The notes under the pieces: generated by a model
What the model was told of the DNA's origin: nothing
Databases searched by the model: none
Seen by the model: only the letters and a program-made list of their open reading frames with translations
Made by a program: the position numbers and the translations under genes
Assembly: GCF_000787575.1 (NCBI RefSeq)
Contig: NW_012236531.1
Coordinates: 643,396-707,395, forward strand
DNA: 64,000 nucleotides
Reading direction: 5' to 3'
From: Acytostelium subglobosum LB1
Lineage: Eukaryota; Evosea; Eumycetozoa; Acytosteliales; Acytosteliaceae
Part shown: positions 45,562-59,002 of the stretch, in pieces
Layout of the letters: every line of letters begins with the position of its first letter
Numbering within the stretch: position 1 is the first letter of the stretch

Positions 45562-47161
45562 AATATTATTTAAACACATTGTAAATAATAGATGGATATT
45601 AACTGTTGTATCTGGACATATTAGGTTGTTGAATAGGATTGATCTGGAAACGACAAGTACAACAACATCATCAAATAGATCAAAATGGTTAAAGACATTG
45701 ACATGGAATATGTTGGTCGATCATTGGCTGCAGTGTGTGGATACATACTACCTTGCTGATGAAGATTTGAAAGCTATTCGATTCCGTATAACAGACTCAT
45801 TCACATCATATCAAGGTCATCGAGAGATCATCAAACATCTCAGTATCACCTCGCCATCCACATTCATTCAATCACCTATACTTGATGTTATGGCAAACAT
45901 TGGATGTATCGACATGGTATTGTTTGTACATAATACATTCAAAGATGCCAAGGCCTCAATCAACGCGATGGACTATGCCCCGACATTCGACATCGTCAAG
46001 TTCCTTCATACTCATCGTACTGAAGGATGCTCAGCTATTGCGATGGACCATGCGGCCAAGCATGGTAGACTTGACATCTTACAATATCTTCATGAGTATC
46101 GCACTGAAGGATGTACAGTCAAGGCAATGAACAGGGCATCACAAAACAATCATTTGGATGTAGTCAAGTACCTTCATTACAATCGAACAGAGGGCTGTGA
46201 TAACACGGCTATGAACAAAGCGGCAAAGAAGGGCAACCTTGAAGTAGTGGACTTTCTACATACCAATCGAACTGAAGGATGTACCAAGCTGGCCCTGCAA
46301 TGGGCAGCATCAAACAATCATTTGGAAGTGGTCAAGTACATTCATCACAACCTCAGGCAACTTGATGGTGCTGCTTGGGCATTGAGGATGGCCGTGAGCA
46401 AGGGGCACTATGACGTAGTCAAGTTTATGATTCATAATTGGAGTGAATCAATATCACCGATATCAATGGACGAGATTGCTGGCAAAGGATGGTTGGATCT
46501 GATCAAGTACCTACATGAGATCAAGGTCGCATGCTCGACAAGTGCTATGGACTTTGCTGCAGCAAAGGGACACCTTGATGTGGTCCAGTTCCTCCATCAC
46601 AATCGTACAGAAGGCTGCAAGATGTGGGCCATCACAGAGGCTGCCAAGGGTGGTCACTTGGATGTGATCCAGTTCTTACACAACAACACGACAGCACCGG
46701 CACATTTACGAGCGATGGACTTTGCCGCGCAACATGGACACTTGGAGGTAGTCCGCTTCCTACATGAGAATAGGACTGAAGGATGTAGCGAGTTTGCTAT
46801 GAACATGGCGTCACAAGCTGGTCACCTCAACGTCGTCGTCGTCGAGTTCCTCCATCATAATAGAACGGAAGGCTGCTCACCCAAGGCAATGGACCTGGCC
46901 GCAGCAAATGGACACCTTGCAATGGTACAATTCCTTCATCACAATCGCACTGAGGGCTGCACCACTGATGCCATGGACCTGGCCAGTCAGAATGGATACC
47001 TCGAGGTAGTCAAGTTCCTTCACCATCACAGACGTGCGCCATGCACTTCCAAGGCCATTGCATCAGCAACAGCCAATGGATACACACAAGTGGTCGAGTA
47101 CCTCAAGATCAAGGACACCCTGCCAGTGTTGTCACCGGCCATGACAGCAGGTGGACATTAA
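45518..47161 (+). CDS. Short-unit ankyrin-like repeat protein
   Basis: A single exon encodes 547 residues. An Asn run (residues 6-14) and a conserved N-terminal region (NNRWILTVVSGHIRLLNRID) precede about 14 tandem units from residue 120 to the end. The unit is near 28 residues: xAMDxAAxxGHLDVVxFLHH then NRTEGC. It keeps the GHLDVV helix of ankyrin but lacks the full 33-residue loop. Several units are almost identical, which suggests recent unit gain. One unit has two extra residues from a GTC run near 46831-46845. It is probably a protein-binding scaffold; the partner is unknown. Confidence 0.85.
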
Positions 47162-47490
47162 ACTGGCTGATTGTCCAGAGTTGAATTAATAATAATGGAT
47201 TGATAACCCATAAATTCAGAAGATTGAATGAAAGAAAGGGTGGGGTTTGAGATCTTTCTTGCGAAACCTTCCAAAATCGATATTTAGATGTTTTGATGTG
47301 ATGGATTGAAATGAAAGAATGAATGAGTGAAGGTGTGCATTGACGTTCATATCTCCAATACAGGGTTGTAATTGTTTACATATATACATACATATATCAT
47401 ACATATACAAGTATAACAATTCGATCATACCAGACAGACTGACAGATAGATAGATTACATTGACATAATCACTCATTTACATTCAACGCG
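47162..47490. other. Spacer upstream of Vps39
   Basis: About 330 bases with an ACATATATAC run (47380-47410) likely near the promoter of Vps39. The minus-strand frame at 47216-47476 is low-complexity and not supported. Confidence 0.45.
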
Positions 47491-50400
47491 ATGAACTCAT
47501 TCACGTCGATCAATGTGATCGATAAGATCAATCAGAAGATTGAATGTATAGATACTTGGGGTATGTCAGTGATGTGATGTGATTTGAATGATCAATGAAC
47601 GAGTTGAGGACTTGATTGACTGACCATGTTCCAACTTCCAATGAATCACACAAACACAGATTACAAGGACAGGAAGAAGCTCCTGCTTGGAACTTATGAA
47701 GGTTTAGTCATCGTCTATGAAGTTGCCGAGAAGATGACATACAATGCGCATGAAACACCTGGCAATGGTATGTTTGATTGATTGAATGAGTGCACAGGAC
47801 ACAGTGACTGACCAACGCAATGACCAACGCAATGACAATGACAACACGATAGTGTCAATGAAGTTGTTTGATACAAAGGCATTGTCAAAGAAGCCAATAT
47901 CACAGATGAATGTGTTGGAGCCTTATAATGCATTGGTTATATTGACGGATGGTGAGATAAAGGTGTTTGACTTGGTGAACAACTATAATCAGAAGGCACC
48001 ACTCAACAAGGCAAAAGGATGCAGTCTCTACGCCATCAGTCAGAACGGTTCGTACACATCGTTGTGTGCCGCCGTCAAGAAGAAGCTGATCACTTACGCT
48101 TGGGATGGCACCGACTTTGTCGAGGCCAAGGAGTTCAACATACCCGACACACCCAAGACCATCGACTACCGTGACAACTACATCGTCGTCGGTTTCAAAA
48201 AGTCCTACAACATCATCAACACCATAGATGGCAGTGTCTTCAACTCTGACACTGACAAGATCTCCTTCCTCACCTTCTTCCAAGACAAGGAGTTCCTCAT
48301 CGTCAAGCACAGTATGTAGCGTCTTGTCGTGTCGCGCCCATCACTCCCATCACTCACTCACTCATTCAATCAATTATAGACTTGGCATTCTTTATCAATT
48401 GTGTGGACGGCAAGCCGAATAGGAAGTATGGACTCACATGGTCTGACTCGCCAGTGAGCTTGACGATCAAGTATCCATTCATTATATCGATTGAACCAAA
48501 GCAGATTGAGGTCCAGATCGTTCCCGAGTCAAAGGGTATATCACAGACGATGTTCTTGCAAGGCTGCAAATCGATCGCTGCCAAGCATGATATATACGTG
48601 GCCTCCACCTCGACTGTTTGGAGACTGAACCCTGTGCCCACGCTGGACCTTGTCGACCAGCTCGTGGCCAATCAAGAGTTTGAGACTGCCATCAATGTGT
48701 TGAACATTGCACCAGACACTCTGGCGGGCAAGCGCGAGAAGCTGGCAAAGACCAGGATCAATGCCGCCCACGCACACTTTGCCCGTGAGCAGTATGCCAG
48801 TGCCATGGAACTTTTCCTTGCCGCACAGTTTGATCCACTCAAAGTGATCGCTCAGTACCCTGGCTTCCTGCCACCCCTCCTTCAAGACAAGATTGCCATC
48901 ACGACTCAAGTCAAGGACATTGAGAAGAATGACACAGCACTGAGTGCTCTGGAGACCTTCTTGGTGGGCATTCGCAAGGAGTTACAGAAGCCTGAGAAGC
49001 CACCCTACAACCTGAACCCACCAGAGCTTGCCAACTCTGGCTACGACCTACCAACACTGATCGATACGACCATCCTTAAGATCTACATCAAGCTCAAGCC
49101 CAACCTTATCTCCATCTTCTTCAATCTGAAGAACTGTCTACACATCGAGGAGTCACAGAGAGTTCTAAAAGAGGAGAGGGTATGTATCCAAGGGACTGGA
49201 CAGGACGGTCGGGACAAAGTACTAACAACCACATCCTCATCAATCAAAGAAATTCGCTGAGTTGGTATTGTTCTATCAATCAAAGGCAATGCATAGGGAG
49301 GCACTGACATTGCTGGCAAAGAATGGCGATGCAAAGGAGACGATCAACTATCTCTGTCAACTGGGTCCACAACATCTCTCAGTCATCTTGGAGCACTCTA
49401 AATGGGTCTTGCAAAAGTCAACTCAGGATGCTATGTTTGTAAGTGTCGTCTGCTGACCAAGACTGATTGATCGATCATTCAACTGACACTGTCAATCAAA
49501 AGATATTCACTACAGAGCGTAAGGAAGAACTCCCACCTGACCAGGTGATCGCACATCTGGAGAAGTATGCCTCCAATCACTTGATGGAGTATCTCGAGTA
49601 TATTATCAATAGACAGTTTGCCCAGGTACAGGCTACTGCTCAGGCAGCAGCGCAAGCAGCAGCACAGGGACTTCCAACGCCACAGGACAAGCCACTCATA
49701 TTCCAACAGGACAAGGCCCCGATATATCATAACAGCTTGATCCTTGAGTATCAAAGCAAGATCATGACGTTGATCCAAGGATCACTTGTACCAAGAGTGC
49801 CAGGCGAGACTGTGGCTGGATCTGAACCAGGCTTGCTTGGTCAACTGCGCACCAAGCTCATCAACTTCCTCCAGACCTCCAAGTACTACCTTCCCGAGAA
49901 GCTGCTGAGCAGATTCCCTACCAACGACTTGTACGAGGAGAGAGCCATTCTCTTGAGCAGGATCAGCAGACACGACCAGGCATTGGCCATCTACGCGCAC
50001 AAGTTGATGAACTTTAAGATGGCTGAAGAGTACTGTGACAGGAACTACAACAAGGACAAGGACGAATCGAAGGATGTCTACTTGTCACTTCTCAATGTCT
50101 ACTTGAAGCCAGAGGCTTCCATCAAGCCTCAGATCGAGCCAGCATTGAAGCTATTGAACAAGCACTATCGATCGATTGATACACCCAAGGCCCTAGGTCT
50201 ACTACCACTCAACATCCCAATCCAGGAGCTCTATCCATTCTTTGAGGCTGTCATCAGGGACAACACTCGTATCAAGAGAGAGAGTCAAGTTGTAAAGAAT
50301 CTGCTCAAGGCAGAACACGCCAAGGTAAGACTTTACAGAAGCCAAACTAGTGAGCGAGCACGGCTAACCAATCAATCAAACTCCCAACAACAACAGATTA

Positions 50401-50792
50401 AAGAAGAGCTCATTCATCTGCGTGCTGGCGTCATCAAGATCACCGATGATCTGATTTGTCCATACTGCAACAAGAGATTTGTTGGAACGAATGCATTTGC
50501 TGCACAGCCCAATGGTGTGGCAATACATTATGTCTGTTTCCAGAACCAACAGGCCTCTCTAAAGAACAGCGTCAGTCAGAATAATCTGAACACTCTAAAC
50601 AACAACAATACGAATGCCAACAACAACAGCATCAGCAACAACAACATCAATAGCATCAACAATATCAACAACATCAATAACAACAATAGCAGCATTAATC
50701 TCAACAACAGCAACATCATGATCAACAACAACTATAGCAATGGCAACTCGTCCATGTCCAACAAGAACCCCTTCCTTGGAGGATACAACTAA
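47491..50792 (+). CDS. vps39: Vps39/Vam6, HOPS tethering subunit
   Basis: Seven exons (47491-47560, 47660-47767, 47853-48311, 48380-49179, 49250-49438, 49503-50324, 50397-50792) encode 947 residues. The N-terminal CNH-type beta-propeller is visible as LLLGTYEGLVIVYEV, YNALVILTDGEIKVFDL and VASTSTVWRLNPVP. The long helical clathrin-repeat solenoid includes RINAAHAHFAREQYASAMEL and LISRISRHDQAL-like units. A C-terminal zinc-type motif follows, CPYCNKRF...FAAQPNGVAIHYVCF, as in VPS39 (recalled CKVCKKKI...ARYPNGVVVHYFC). The tail is Asn/Ser/Ile low-complexity. In HOPS it links Rab7 membranes for fusion with lysosomes and vacuoles. Confidence 0.93.
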
Positions 50793-50889
50793 TTAAACAA
50801 TTACACATGTACTCTATCTAATCACATCAATCAATCAATCAAACGATGTTGGACTTCTTTGTTACATACATAATAATATAAATATCGAT

Positions 50890-53800
50890 TTATTTAACTT
50901 GATGTCTAATGACCCTGAGAGCAAGGTAACTGCACAGGGTAAAGAATATACTGAAGCCAAAGATGATGGCGATGTTGGTGTAGAGATGGTCCTCCTTCAT
51001 CTCGTATCGGTTTAGGATGATGGTACCCTTGGTGATTGGACAAAAGAATCCACCTGGGACAACTGGAACAGCGCCCTCGTTGTTTGGACAGCCGAATGAG
51101 ATGTCGCGGAACTCATTGACCAAGAACACCTCGAGTGGGTACTTGATAAAGTCCAGATGGTAGAGCCACTTCCAGCCATTGGGTATGGAGCCAGGGGGAA
51201 TCATGAAACCTGCAAACAGTGCTGTGATAGACAGCAGCACTCCACCCATCGACTGCGCCACCTCATCAGTTGGGAAGATCATGGCAAACAGCATGGCCAC
51301 CAACGAGAAGTTAAGATAGGTAGTAAATGAGATGAAGCAGTGGTAGAAGAATGGTGCGCCATGTGCGCCCAGGTACAGGCCAGAGATGAAGTACACGGGG
51401 ATGGTGTAGAGCAGGGCGGACAGGAGCACCCAGGGCAGATCGGTAATGATAAATGTCAACAGCCAGATCCAAATGCGGTACATGCCAGCTGATTGTTCAC
51501 GGTAGAACACACCACGCTCTGTGTTGACGATGGGGATGGTACTCATACCGGCCATACCACCAAAGACCAATGAGAAGAATAGAAGTGATATACGATTGTA
51601 AATGCCAGCTTGGTTCTTGTCCATCTGAAGGAAGAGTGTGCCAAAGATCACACCAAGGATAATTGAACGGCCACAACGTGATCTGATGTCTTGGGTACGA
51701 CGGATCTGTGCGAGCCATGCACGTCTGAACAGAACATGGAACTGAGTACCGATCGTGCTGGAGTACTTGCCGTGGAACTCGGGAACAGGGGTGCCTGGTG
51801 GCATGACTCCTTGATTGACTTGCTCCATCAACGCAGCGTTGAGTGGCGACTCTCTGAATGCCTCGACTGGATGGAACATGCTTGACTCTCCATCGAGCAC
51901 AACTTGGATCTCATCCTCTGTTACATCAAGAATGAAGTCTGCTGGGTTCATCAATGGGTCACAGATCAGTCCATGGTGTGCAAAGTACTCAAGGACGACA
52001 GCACTCTTCTCTCCAGTTGGTCCAAAGAACACAGTCTCTCCACCCTTCTTGAGGAGGAGGAGATGGTCAAACTGCTTGAAGATGGATGTAGATGGCTGAT
52101 GGATTGTACAAATGATTGATCGTCCACTCATGGCGATCTTCTTGATCAGGTTCATAACCTTGAGTGCGGCAGATGAGTCCAGGCCAGATGTTGGCTCGTC
52201 CAAGAAAATCAACTGGGGATCAGAGGCCAGCTCGATACCAATGTTGACACGCTTGCGCTGGGACAGAGACAGACCCTCATCACCCTTTCCAATGACCTTG
52301 TTGGCGATCTTTAGGAGACTGAGTGTTTCCAAGATGGTCTCAACAAAGGCCAACTTCTCCTCCATTGGCATATCACTGGGAAGACGAGTCTTTGCAGAGA
52401 ATTGGATGGCCTCGCGCACTGTTTGTGTTGGTGGCAACACATCCATCTGCTCGACATAGGCCGAGTTACGAGTGAAGAACTTGGTACGCTCTGCACCGTT
52501 GATCAGAATGTCACCCTTGATGTGGCCGCCAGTCTTCCTGTTGGCCAAGACATCGAGCAGGGTTGACTTTCCAGCGCCAGATGGTCCCATAAGTGCCAGG
52601 AGCATTCCGGGCTTGACGTATCCATTGATGCGGTCCAACAGTCTGAGACGCTGAGTCTTGCGACCCTTCTTGACATCGACCTCGTAGACCAGATCCTTCC
52701 ACTGCATGTAACAACCAATCGGGATGTCCTTCTTGACTCTGGCGTGCTTGTGCTCGTGATCATGGTGTACCTTGACCTTGTGCTCCTTGAGCGCTGCGGC
52801 ATTGGCACGCTTCATACGCTTCTGATTGAGTTTCTCTGCGGCGGCATTGTTGGCGCGTGGGTCATAGTGCACCTTGACGAGGAACAAGTACATCATAGCA
52901 CTCCACAAGATGGCAAAGGCGCAGACGATTGCCAGATCAATCCATTTGAACCAGTCGTTCTTAGCAAAGCCGAGGATGTCGAGGAATTGATCGCCATGGG
53001 TGATGGGGCACACCTGAGTGCCGTTGAACAGGACGTCGGCAATGAATGATGGTGGGACCAGCTCGCCACCATTGCAATGGTAGTTGAGTCCATGATGCTC
53101 GTTGGACATGAGACCCTCGAATGAATAGTGAATTGGTGAGATCCAGTACATCCAGATCCACCAGTTTGGAATCGATGGGTGAGGAATCATGAAGCCAGCA
53201 AACAAGATGAGTGGGGCCAGCACGGCAGGGGCGAGAACCGAAGCGATCGTTGCGTTGGGCGTGAATGTTGACACCATCTTGAAGAATGATTGTGCTGCCA
53301 AGTCTGACGCAAAGATCATCAAGACAAAGTAGATGAACTTGACGGCGTCGTGTTGCAGCCCACACATCCAGTAGACAAAGGCGGAGAAGACGACAGATTC
53401 TAGCAAGGCAATGGGCAGCTCGGAGAAGATCAGTGACATGAAGAAGGCAAACGTGTGATAGTATTTGCCGTCTTTCTGTATGTAGAACACGCCTCGCTGT
53501 TCAAACAGAACTGTGATTGCACCAAAACCTCCAAAGACCACAAAGAGCAGAGCAAAGAATATCAGACCAGACCTGTTGTTGCCATCGGTTTGAGTGAGTC
53601 CCATTTGATAGTAAAGTGATCCGAGGATCAGGCCCATGACAATGGACTTGGCCACACGAACACGCAGTGAGATAGGGTTGCTGACCAACATCTTGAAGGC
53701 ACGTTGGGTGGTCAGTCGGATCTGGTAGTGCATGGGAGTCGAGTAGCACGGCAGGTCTGAGTGGTCCTTGAAATGTGATGGGTCCACCTGGTTGTGGTCA

Positions 53801-54925
53801 ATGTCGTTGATGACCGCGCGGTAGATGTCCGAGTTCTTGTAGGCCGAGACAAAGTCGGCGGTGCCACGGAGGGGTGGCTGACCCTCGCCCTGGTAGTAGA
53901 GCTCGGGCTCGTCGACGATCTCTTGGAAGAACTCGGCGGGGTTGTGATGCGAGGGCAGTTGGAAGCCCATAGACTCAAAGTAGGGGATGGCAGAGTTCAT
54001 GGGTCCAAAGTAGGCCATCTGGCCCTCGCTCAGGATCATGAGGAAGTCAAACAGTTTGGTGATCTCCACACCGGGTTGAAGAAGAGCGATCAGACATGAT
54101 ATGTTGTCTGTGGTGATCTTTTGCTTGAGGTACTCCATCAGCTCGAGGGAGGTTGCCGAGTCGAGGCCAGTTGTGGGCTCGTCCATCAGGATAAGGTTGG
54201 AATCCTTGACCATCTCCACACCGATTGTAACACGCTTCTTTTGTCCACCAGAGATTCCACGAAGGAATTCATTACCGACGATGGTGTCTGCCTGTGAGAC
54301 GAGACCCAGTGTCTTTAGAATGCTGCTGACACGCTCCTCCTTCTCGCGATCTGTGGTGCCTGGCTTCATCTGCAAGTCGGCACTGAATTTGAAAGTCTCA
54401 CGCACTGTGAATGGAGCCATATGGTTATCCTCCTGTACAACATAAGACACATCATGATGGTGAGTGTCATCATGTGCCGGCTGGCCATTGAACAACAATG
54501 TGCCAGACAATCTCTCATCATGTGTCTGATGTGCCAATGCTTTAAACACTGATGTCTTTCCACAACCTGGTGATCCTAGCATCAAAACCATTGAACCAGG
54601 CTATAAAGATGTATTTGAAGGCAAAAGTTAGTCATTGTGTTTCCGCGTGTTTCCGCGTGTTTCCGTGTGTTTCGGTGTGTGTTTCCGCGTGGCAACACGC
54701 GCCAACAAACAAACATACCTTGAGGAAGAAACTCAAGTCTTGTAATATATTCTTCTCTGTCTTTTTCTTTGCAGAACCTATTGTTGATGTGAGTCCTTTA
54801 GCAACGACGTACATTCCATTCTTTGGATTTACTGTCTTTGAGAACTCCTCCATGTTCACACCACCAACACCTCCTCCACTGCCGCTATCACCTCCTTCCA
54901 TTCTTTGAGATGCCGACAAGTTCAT
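50890..54925 (-). CDS. Full-size ABCG (PDR-type) transporter
   Basis: Two exons (54719-54925 and 50890-54600) encode 1305 residues in the order NBD-TMD-NBD-TMD. NBD1 has Walker A GSPGCGKTS, signature GISGGQKKRVTIG and Walker B ILMDEPTTGLD. NBD2 has Walker A GPSGAGKST, Walker B LIFLDEPTSGLDS and a degenerate signature LSLSQRKRVNIG. Each TMD has six predicted helices with the ABCG PHPSIPNWW/PPGSIPNGW motif before the large external loop. Family members export lipids, sterols or xenobiotics at the plasma or vesicle membrane. Exon 1 encodes a 69-residue regulatory-type start, and the intron falls just before Walker A. It converges on vps39 with 97 bases between stops. Confidence 0.95.
54601..54718 (-). 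repeat. Tandem decamer-like repeat in the ABCG intron
   Basis: On the plus strand, GTGTTTCCGC-like units recur four to five times between about 54639 and 54693, unusually CG-rich for an intron here. No coding role was found. Confidence 0.55.
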
Positions 54926-56042
54926 CCTTATAAGTTAGTGTTATTAGAATGATCTTAACTATATATTATATTGTATTATATGATATGATTGAATAGTATT
55001 GTATTATATTGTAGGGTATAGTAATGTTATTAAATATTATTAAATATTATTAAAGTTATAGTTATAAGTTATATAAATAGAATGTATGTATGAATGAATA
55101 TTATTGATTGAATTGACGGTTGATGTAACAGGTTATGAAGTTGGAAGGGAAGGGAAGGGAATGGAAGCATTAAATGAGTACTTGCAGAATCTGATTAATG
55201 CGCCAGCGCGATTGTATCGTCGACGGCGACGACTTGCCTGAATGAATGCATGCCAGGCAGCGCAGACAAATAGATGGGGCTAGTGTGTGAGTTATATCAT
55301 ATATACCCTACCTTAGGCCAACCCTAGTCAACCAATCAACAAAGGTACCATTGTCCACACGATCACAATGGATGGTGCACATAGCCGTCTGCATGTCTCG
55401 TCACAGTGTGTATCTACTGTCATCATAATGATGCGTTGCACGAACACACATCTTGGTAAGAGAGAGAGAGCGAGTGAGTGAGCAAGGTCAAGTAGTCTAA
55501 CATCCATCCATTCACACATACCTAGGCAGATGTTATTGGTCAACAAAGATCAATACTCATTCACACACACCAAGACACACAGTCGATCAGAATGGATGTG
55601 GAGTGATAAATGATGCACAACCCATCAAGACAGGGTGTAAGATTTGAGTTAAAAAAAGATGTGGTCTTTTGATCGAAAGGGCGTTGATGGGGTTTTGTCT
55701 GATTGGGCAAACCATCGAAGCAGTTGGCAACGGGCATCCATCACACCCCTCGCTTGAGTTATAAATAAATTCGCGACAATGTTGAAATCATCAACTTTTG
55801 TTTACCTGAAACTTAGTTGTTGTTGTTGTTGGTCCATTCACCAGGTCCATGACAAAGTTGGAGCTTGTTAAGTTCATCATCAAAGATGATTTGTTGTGTC
55901 ATCCACACACACTCGGAGAATGCTTGGTCATTCACTTGTCTGTGTTTGATTTAATAGTAGTAATAATGGTGGTATTCGAATTATGATGATGATGGTAATG
56001 ATGATGATGTTGCAATGATTGTATGATGGTGGCTTGGTCCAA
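54926..56042. other. 1.1-kb spacer upstream of the ABCG gene
   Basis: TA-rich repeats (54955-55080), a GGGAA run (55145-55165) and a short CG-rich palindromic patch (about 55215-55235, with CGTCGAC and GGCGACGAC) occur. The rest is simple sequence with GTT and ATG runs. It probably holds the ABCG promoter; no gene was supported on either strand. Confidence 0.45.
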
Positions 56043-59002
56043 TCAAGCCTTGGAAATTACATGTCCATCGATTGGCGCAATCTTTTGATAGTTGTGCGAC
56101 TTCATGATGAATGATGGCTTCAAGAATACAACACTTGCGTATTTCTTCTGTGTGATATCAAACAGCTTGTCCCAGTCCTTATCCGTAATGATGTACTTTG
56201 TTGTGGCTGTTGGCATGCTCTTGATTGATCTGTTTCGTGCCATTTATGGTTAGTCATTCATTCATCCAATCAATCATCCATTCCAGCTGGAACCTACCCT
56301 TTATATGCTACAATGTATCGTTGGACCTGCTTCCTAAGTGACTCATCCTTAAGACTGAGGTAGAACTCAACGCCATCAAAGAACGTTGGCAATGGATTCA
56401 AAATGTCTGTGTTTGATCGATCGCGTGAAGGTGACGAGGCCAAGGTTAGATGTGGTGGTCCAATCATTCAATCAAGTCCGAGACTGGCCAGCAGAGTCGG
56501 AAGACAATACATACACTCTTTTCCCTTGACAATGGTCTTTGGTGGTTCGCTTGTGCTCTTGGCCGTGCTCTTTGTGTCCTTGTTCGTTGTTCCATTCTTA
56601 TTGCTTGTTGATGTTGATGAAGTTGAAGTTGTCGTTGTTGTTGTTGTGGTGGTTGTCTGTTTGCTGGATGATGATGGTTTGGCAGATGTTGATGTTGTTG
56701 TACTACTGCTGGTGTTGTTGTTGTTGATATTGTCTATTGATACAAAGTGCTCTGGCAATACATCTTCCTCCTCGTCTGTGGACATGTCAACATCTGTTTG
56801 CTTTGATGCCATGGTTGGAGACTTGACCTTTGACTTTTGAGGAACAATGACCCTCTCCAGCTCACTCTTGATTTGCTCTGGCGATATCTCTTGTGTACCA
56901 TCACCACTGAACAGCATCTCTTGATCAAACAGCGGCTCAGATGGCACCTTGGCAGTCTCAAACGGTTGTGCGGTGTACGACAGCTTCTTGGCTGGCTTGT
57001 CCGGTGTGCGTTGATCGCCAGCTTTCCTCTTGTCCCTTGAGCTAGGCGAGCTACCATTCTTTCCAGTGTGCTTGTTGTAGAACTGCTTGACCAGTTTGTC
57101 ATTGCCGTATGTCCTGTCCAGGAAGTCCTTGGCATCGCGGAACAGGTCATTGACGTCCTCTTGCTCGCGTGCACTCTTGAGACGAGTGTCTTCGTCATAG
57201 GCCAGGTCAAGGTCACTGTCCTCCTCGTCGCCAGACGATGCCGATCCGTCAAACTCATTGTCGATAAAGTCGTCGTTGAGGTCGTAGGCGTTGGGCAGTC
57301 CGTCATCCTCGTCCTCACTATCACTCGGATCCAACACATTCTTTGTCTTCTTTCCCTTCTTCTTCTTCTTTGATGGGGCAGTACTAATGCTCTTGCCAGG
57401 CTTGTCACTGCTCTTCTTTGATGATGACGATGATGATTGTTCTGAATCCTTTGTCTTTGGTTTGAATGTCTCTGTCACCTGGTATGACTTGATTGGCAAT
57501 CTAGTCTTCATCTTATAACAATCATTTATCCATGTTGGTAAGACGATGGCACCATCACAAGCTGTTGGGCGGAGGTAGGGTCGGATGTTAGAACGATGAG
57601 ATTGGATTGATTGTGATTGGTGAACATACCATTGGACTTGGGCGTGCCAATGAATGGAGTGATGAGGTGAGTGGCCTCTTTACACCAGTCTGGCTTATAG
57701 TCCGCTCCCATCTCCAATGCCTTGACTCGCAGCTGTGCCTTCTCAGGGTTGACTATACCTCCAATGACTATAACTACACCTTTCTACATTGTTTGGAACC
57801 AGAAGTTAGTCACTCATCTAATCAATCATCCAATCAATCACTCCATACTTACCAACAACTGATTGAATGGTATATTGTACTTGCCCTCCTTCTTGGGCTC
57901 AACAATGGATTGAACATCATCCTCGCAGTCAGTGTCATCATCGTTCAATTGCGGCTCAACTAACTTGGAGCTGGCCTTGGATGGCTTGTCAGTGTCCATG
58001 GGTACCTTGGAGTCATCGTTTGAGATGGTCGACCCCTTCCTTGGTGTGTTCTGCAGGAGTGAGGTGGTGGACTTCTTGGAGACGACCAGGAACTCGCCAG
58101 GTGGTATATTGCTGGCGATTGACGAGCTCATCGTCGTGCGGGATCTCTCTGGCTTGGGTGTGGTGTTGACGTGCAGCGAGAGATCAGGCTCAGTAGCATC
58201 GCTCATCAACTTGGTGGGCGTTGTCTCGATGTCAGTCATTGAGATATCTGGGTCTGTTGTATCGGTGAAGTTGTTGTTGTTCTCCTTCTCTGGTGTGCGC
58301 AACGACTGGGATGGTGTCCTCAGCAGAGATGTTGGTGTCGATGACGACAACCTTGACTTTGACTTGGTGGGCGTGGTCAGCATCATCGCGGATGCCTCAG
58401 TGCTCCTGTTCAGCTTCTCAGTGGTCACTTGTTTAGTGTAGAACTTGATGTTGGCAATGCCAATGTGTGCCGGATTGAATGGCTGCATGCAGACCACTCT
58501 AACCTTTTCCCAACGTCTATGTGTAGTTTGAGAGTTCAACTTGGCACCATCGAATCTCTTTATCCTCGCCTTATTCGTCATATCCTTGCTATCACTCTGT
58601 GTCATGAATGTTGTCATTTGTACCATGACCTGATGCATTGATTGATTGAGTGAGTAGTCATGATCATCATGATGTCGGACAATCAATCATACATACCTGA
58701 AACTCTTTGGGCTCCCATGTGGCTTGACCAACAAGTATCTCGATGAATGCTGAACCAGCGTTGGTGACATCGATTGCACGGATGTAATGTGGACGATCGA
58801 ATTGATACTCGATTGTCGCTTGAGTAGTAGCATCTGCACTCTGCCACACTCTGAATGTATCTCCTAACAATGTATTATTCGCTTTATGAACCTCACTCTC
58901 GCTGGAACAATATGTAACAGTTGGATCCAATGACACACAATTTAAAGGTGCCATTGATAATAACTGTTGATCAGCTGATCCTCCTCCTGATACAGATGCC
59001 AT
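56043..59002 (-). CDS. xrcc1: XRCC1, single-strand-break repair scaffold
   Basis: Six exons (58697-59002, 57853-58629, 57630-57783, 56515-57561, 56298-56406, 56043-56229) encode 859 residues. The N-terminal domain (NAGSAFIEILVGQATWEPKE; GIANIKFYTK) is the XRCC1 DNA polymerase-beta binding fold. BRCT1 reads KGVVIVIGGIVNPEKAQLR, then GADYKPDWCKEATHLI, then DGAIVLPTWINDCYKMKTRL. BRCT2 at the C-terminus reads PLPTFFDGVEFYLSLKDESL, then KYIITDKDWDKLF and VVFLKPSFIM, matching human BRCT2. Linkers are Ser/Thr/Asp-rich with Thr-Pro sites and a Lys-rich patch that may be a nuclear signal. It assembles ligase III, PNKP and PARP-recruited repair factors. Confidence 0.95.
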
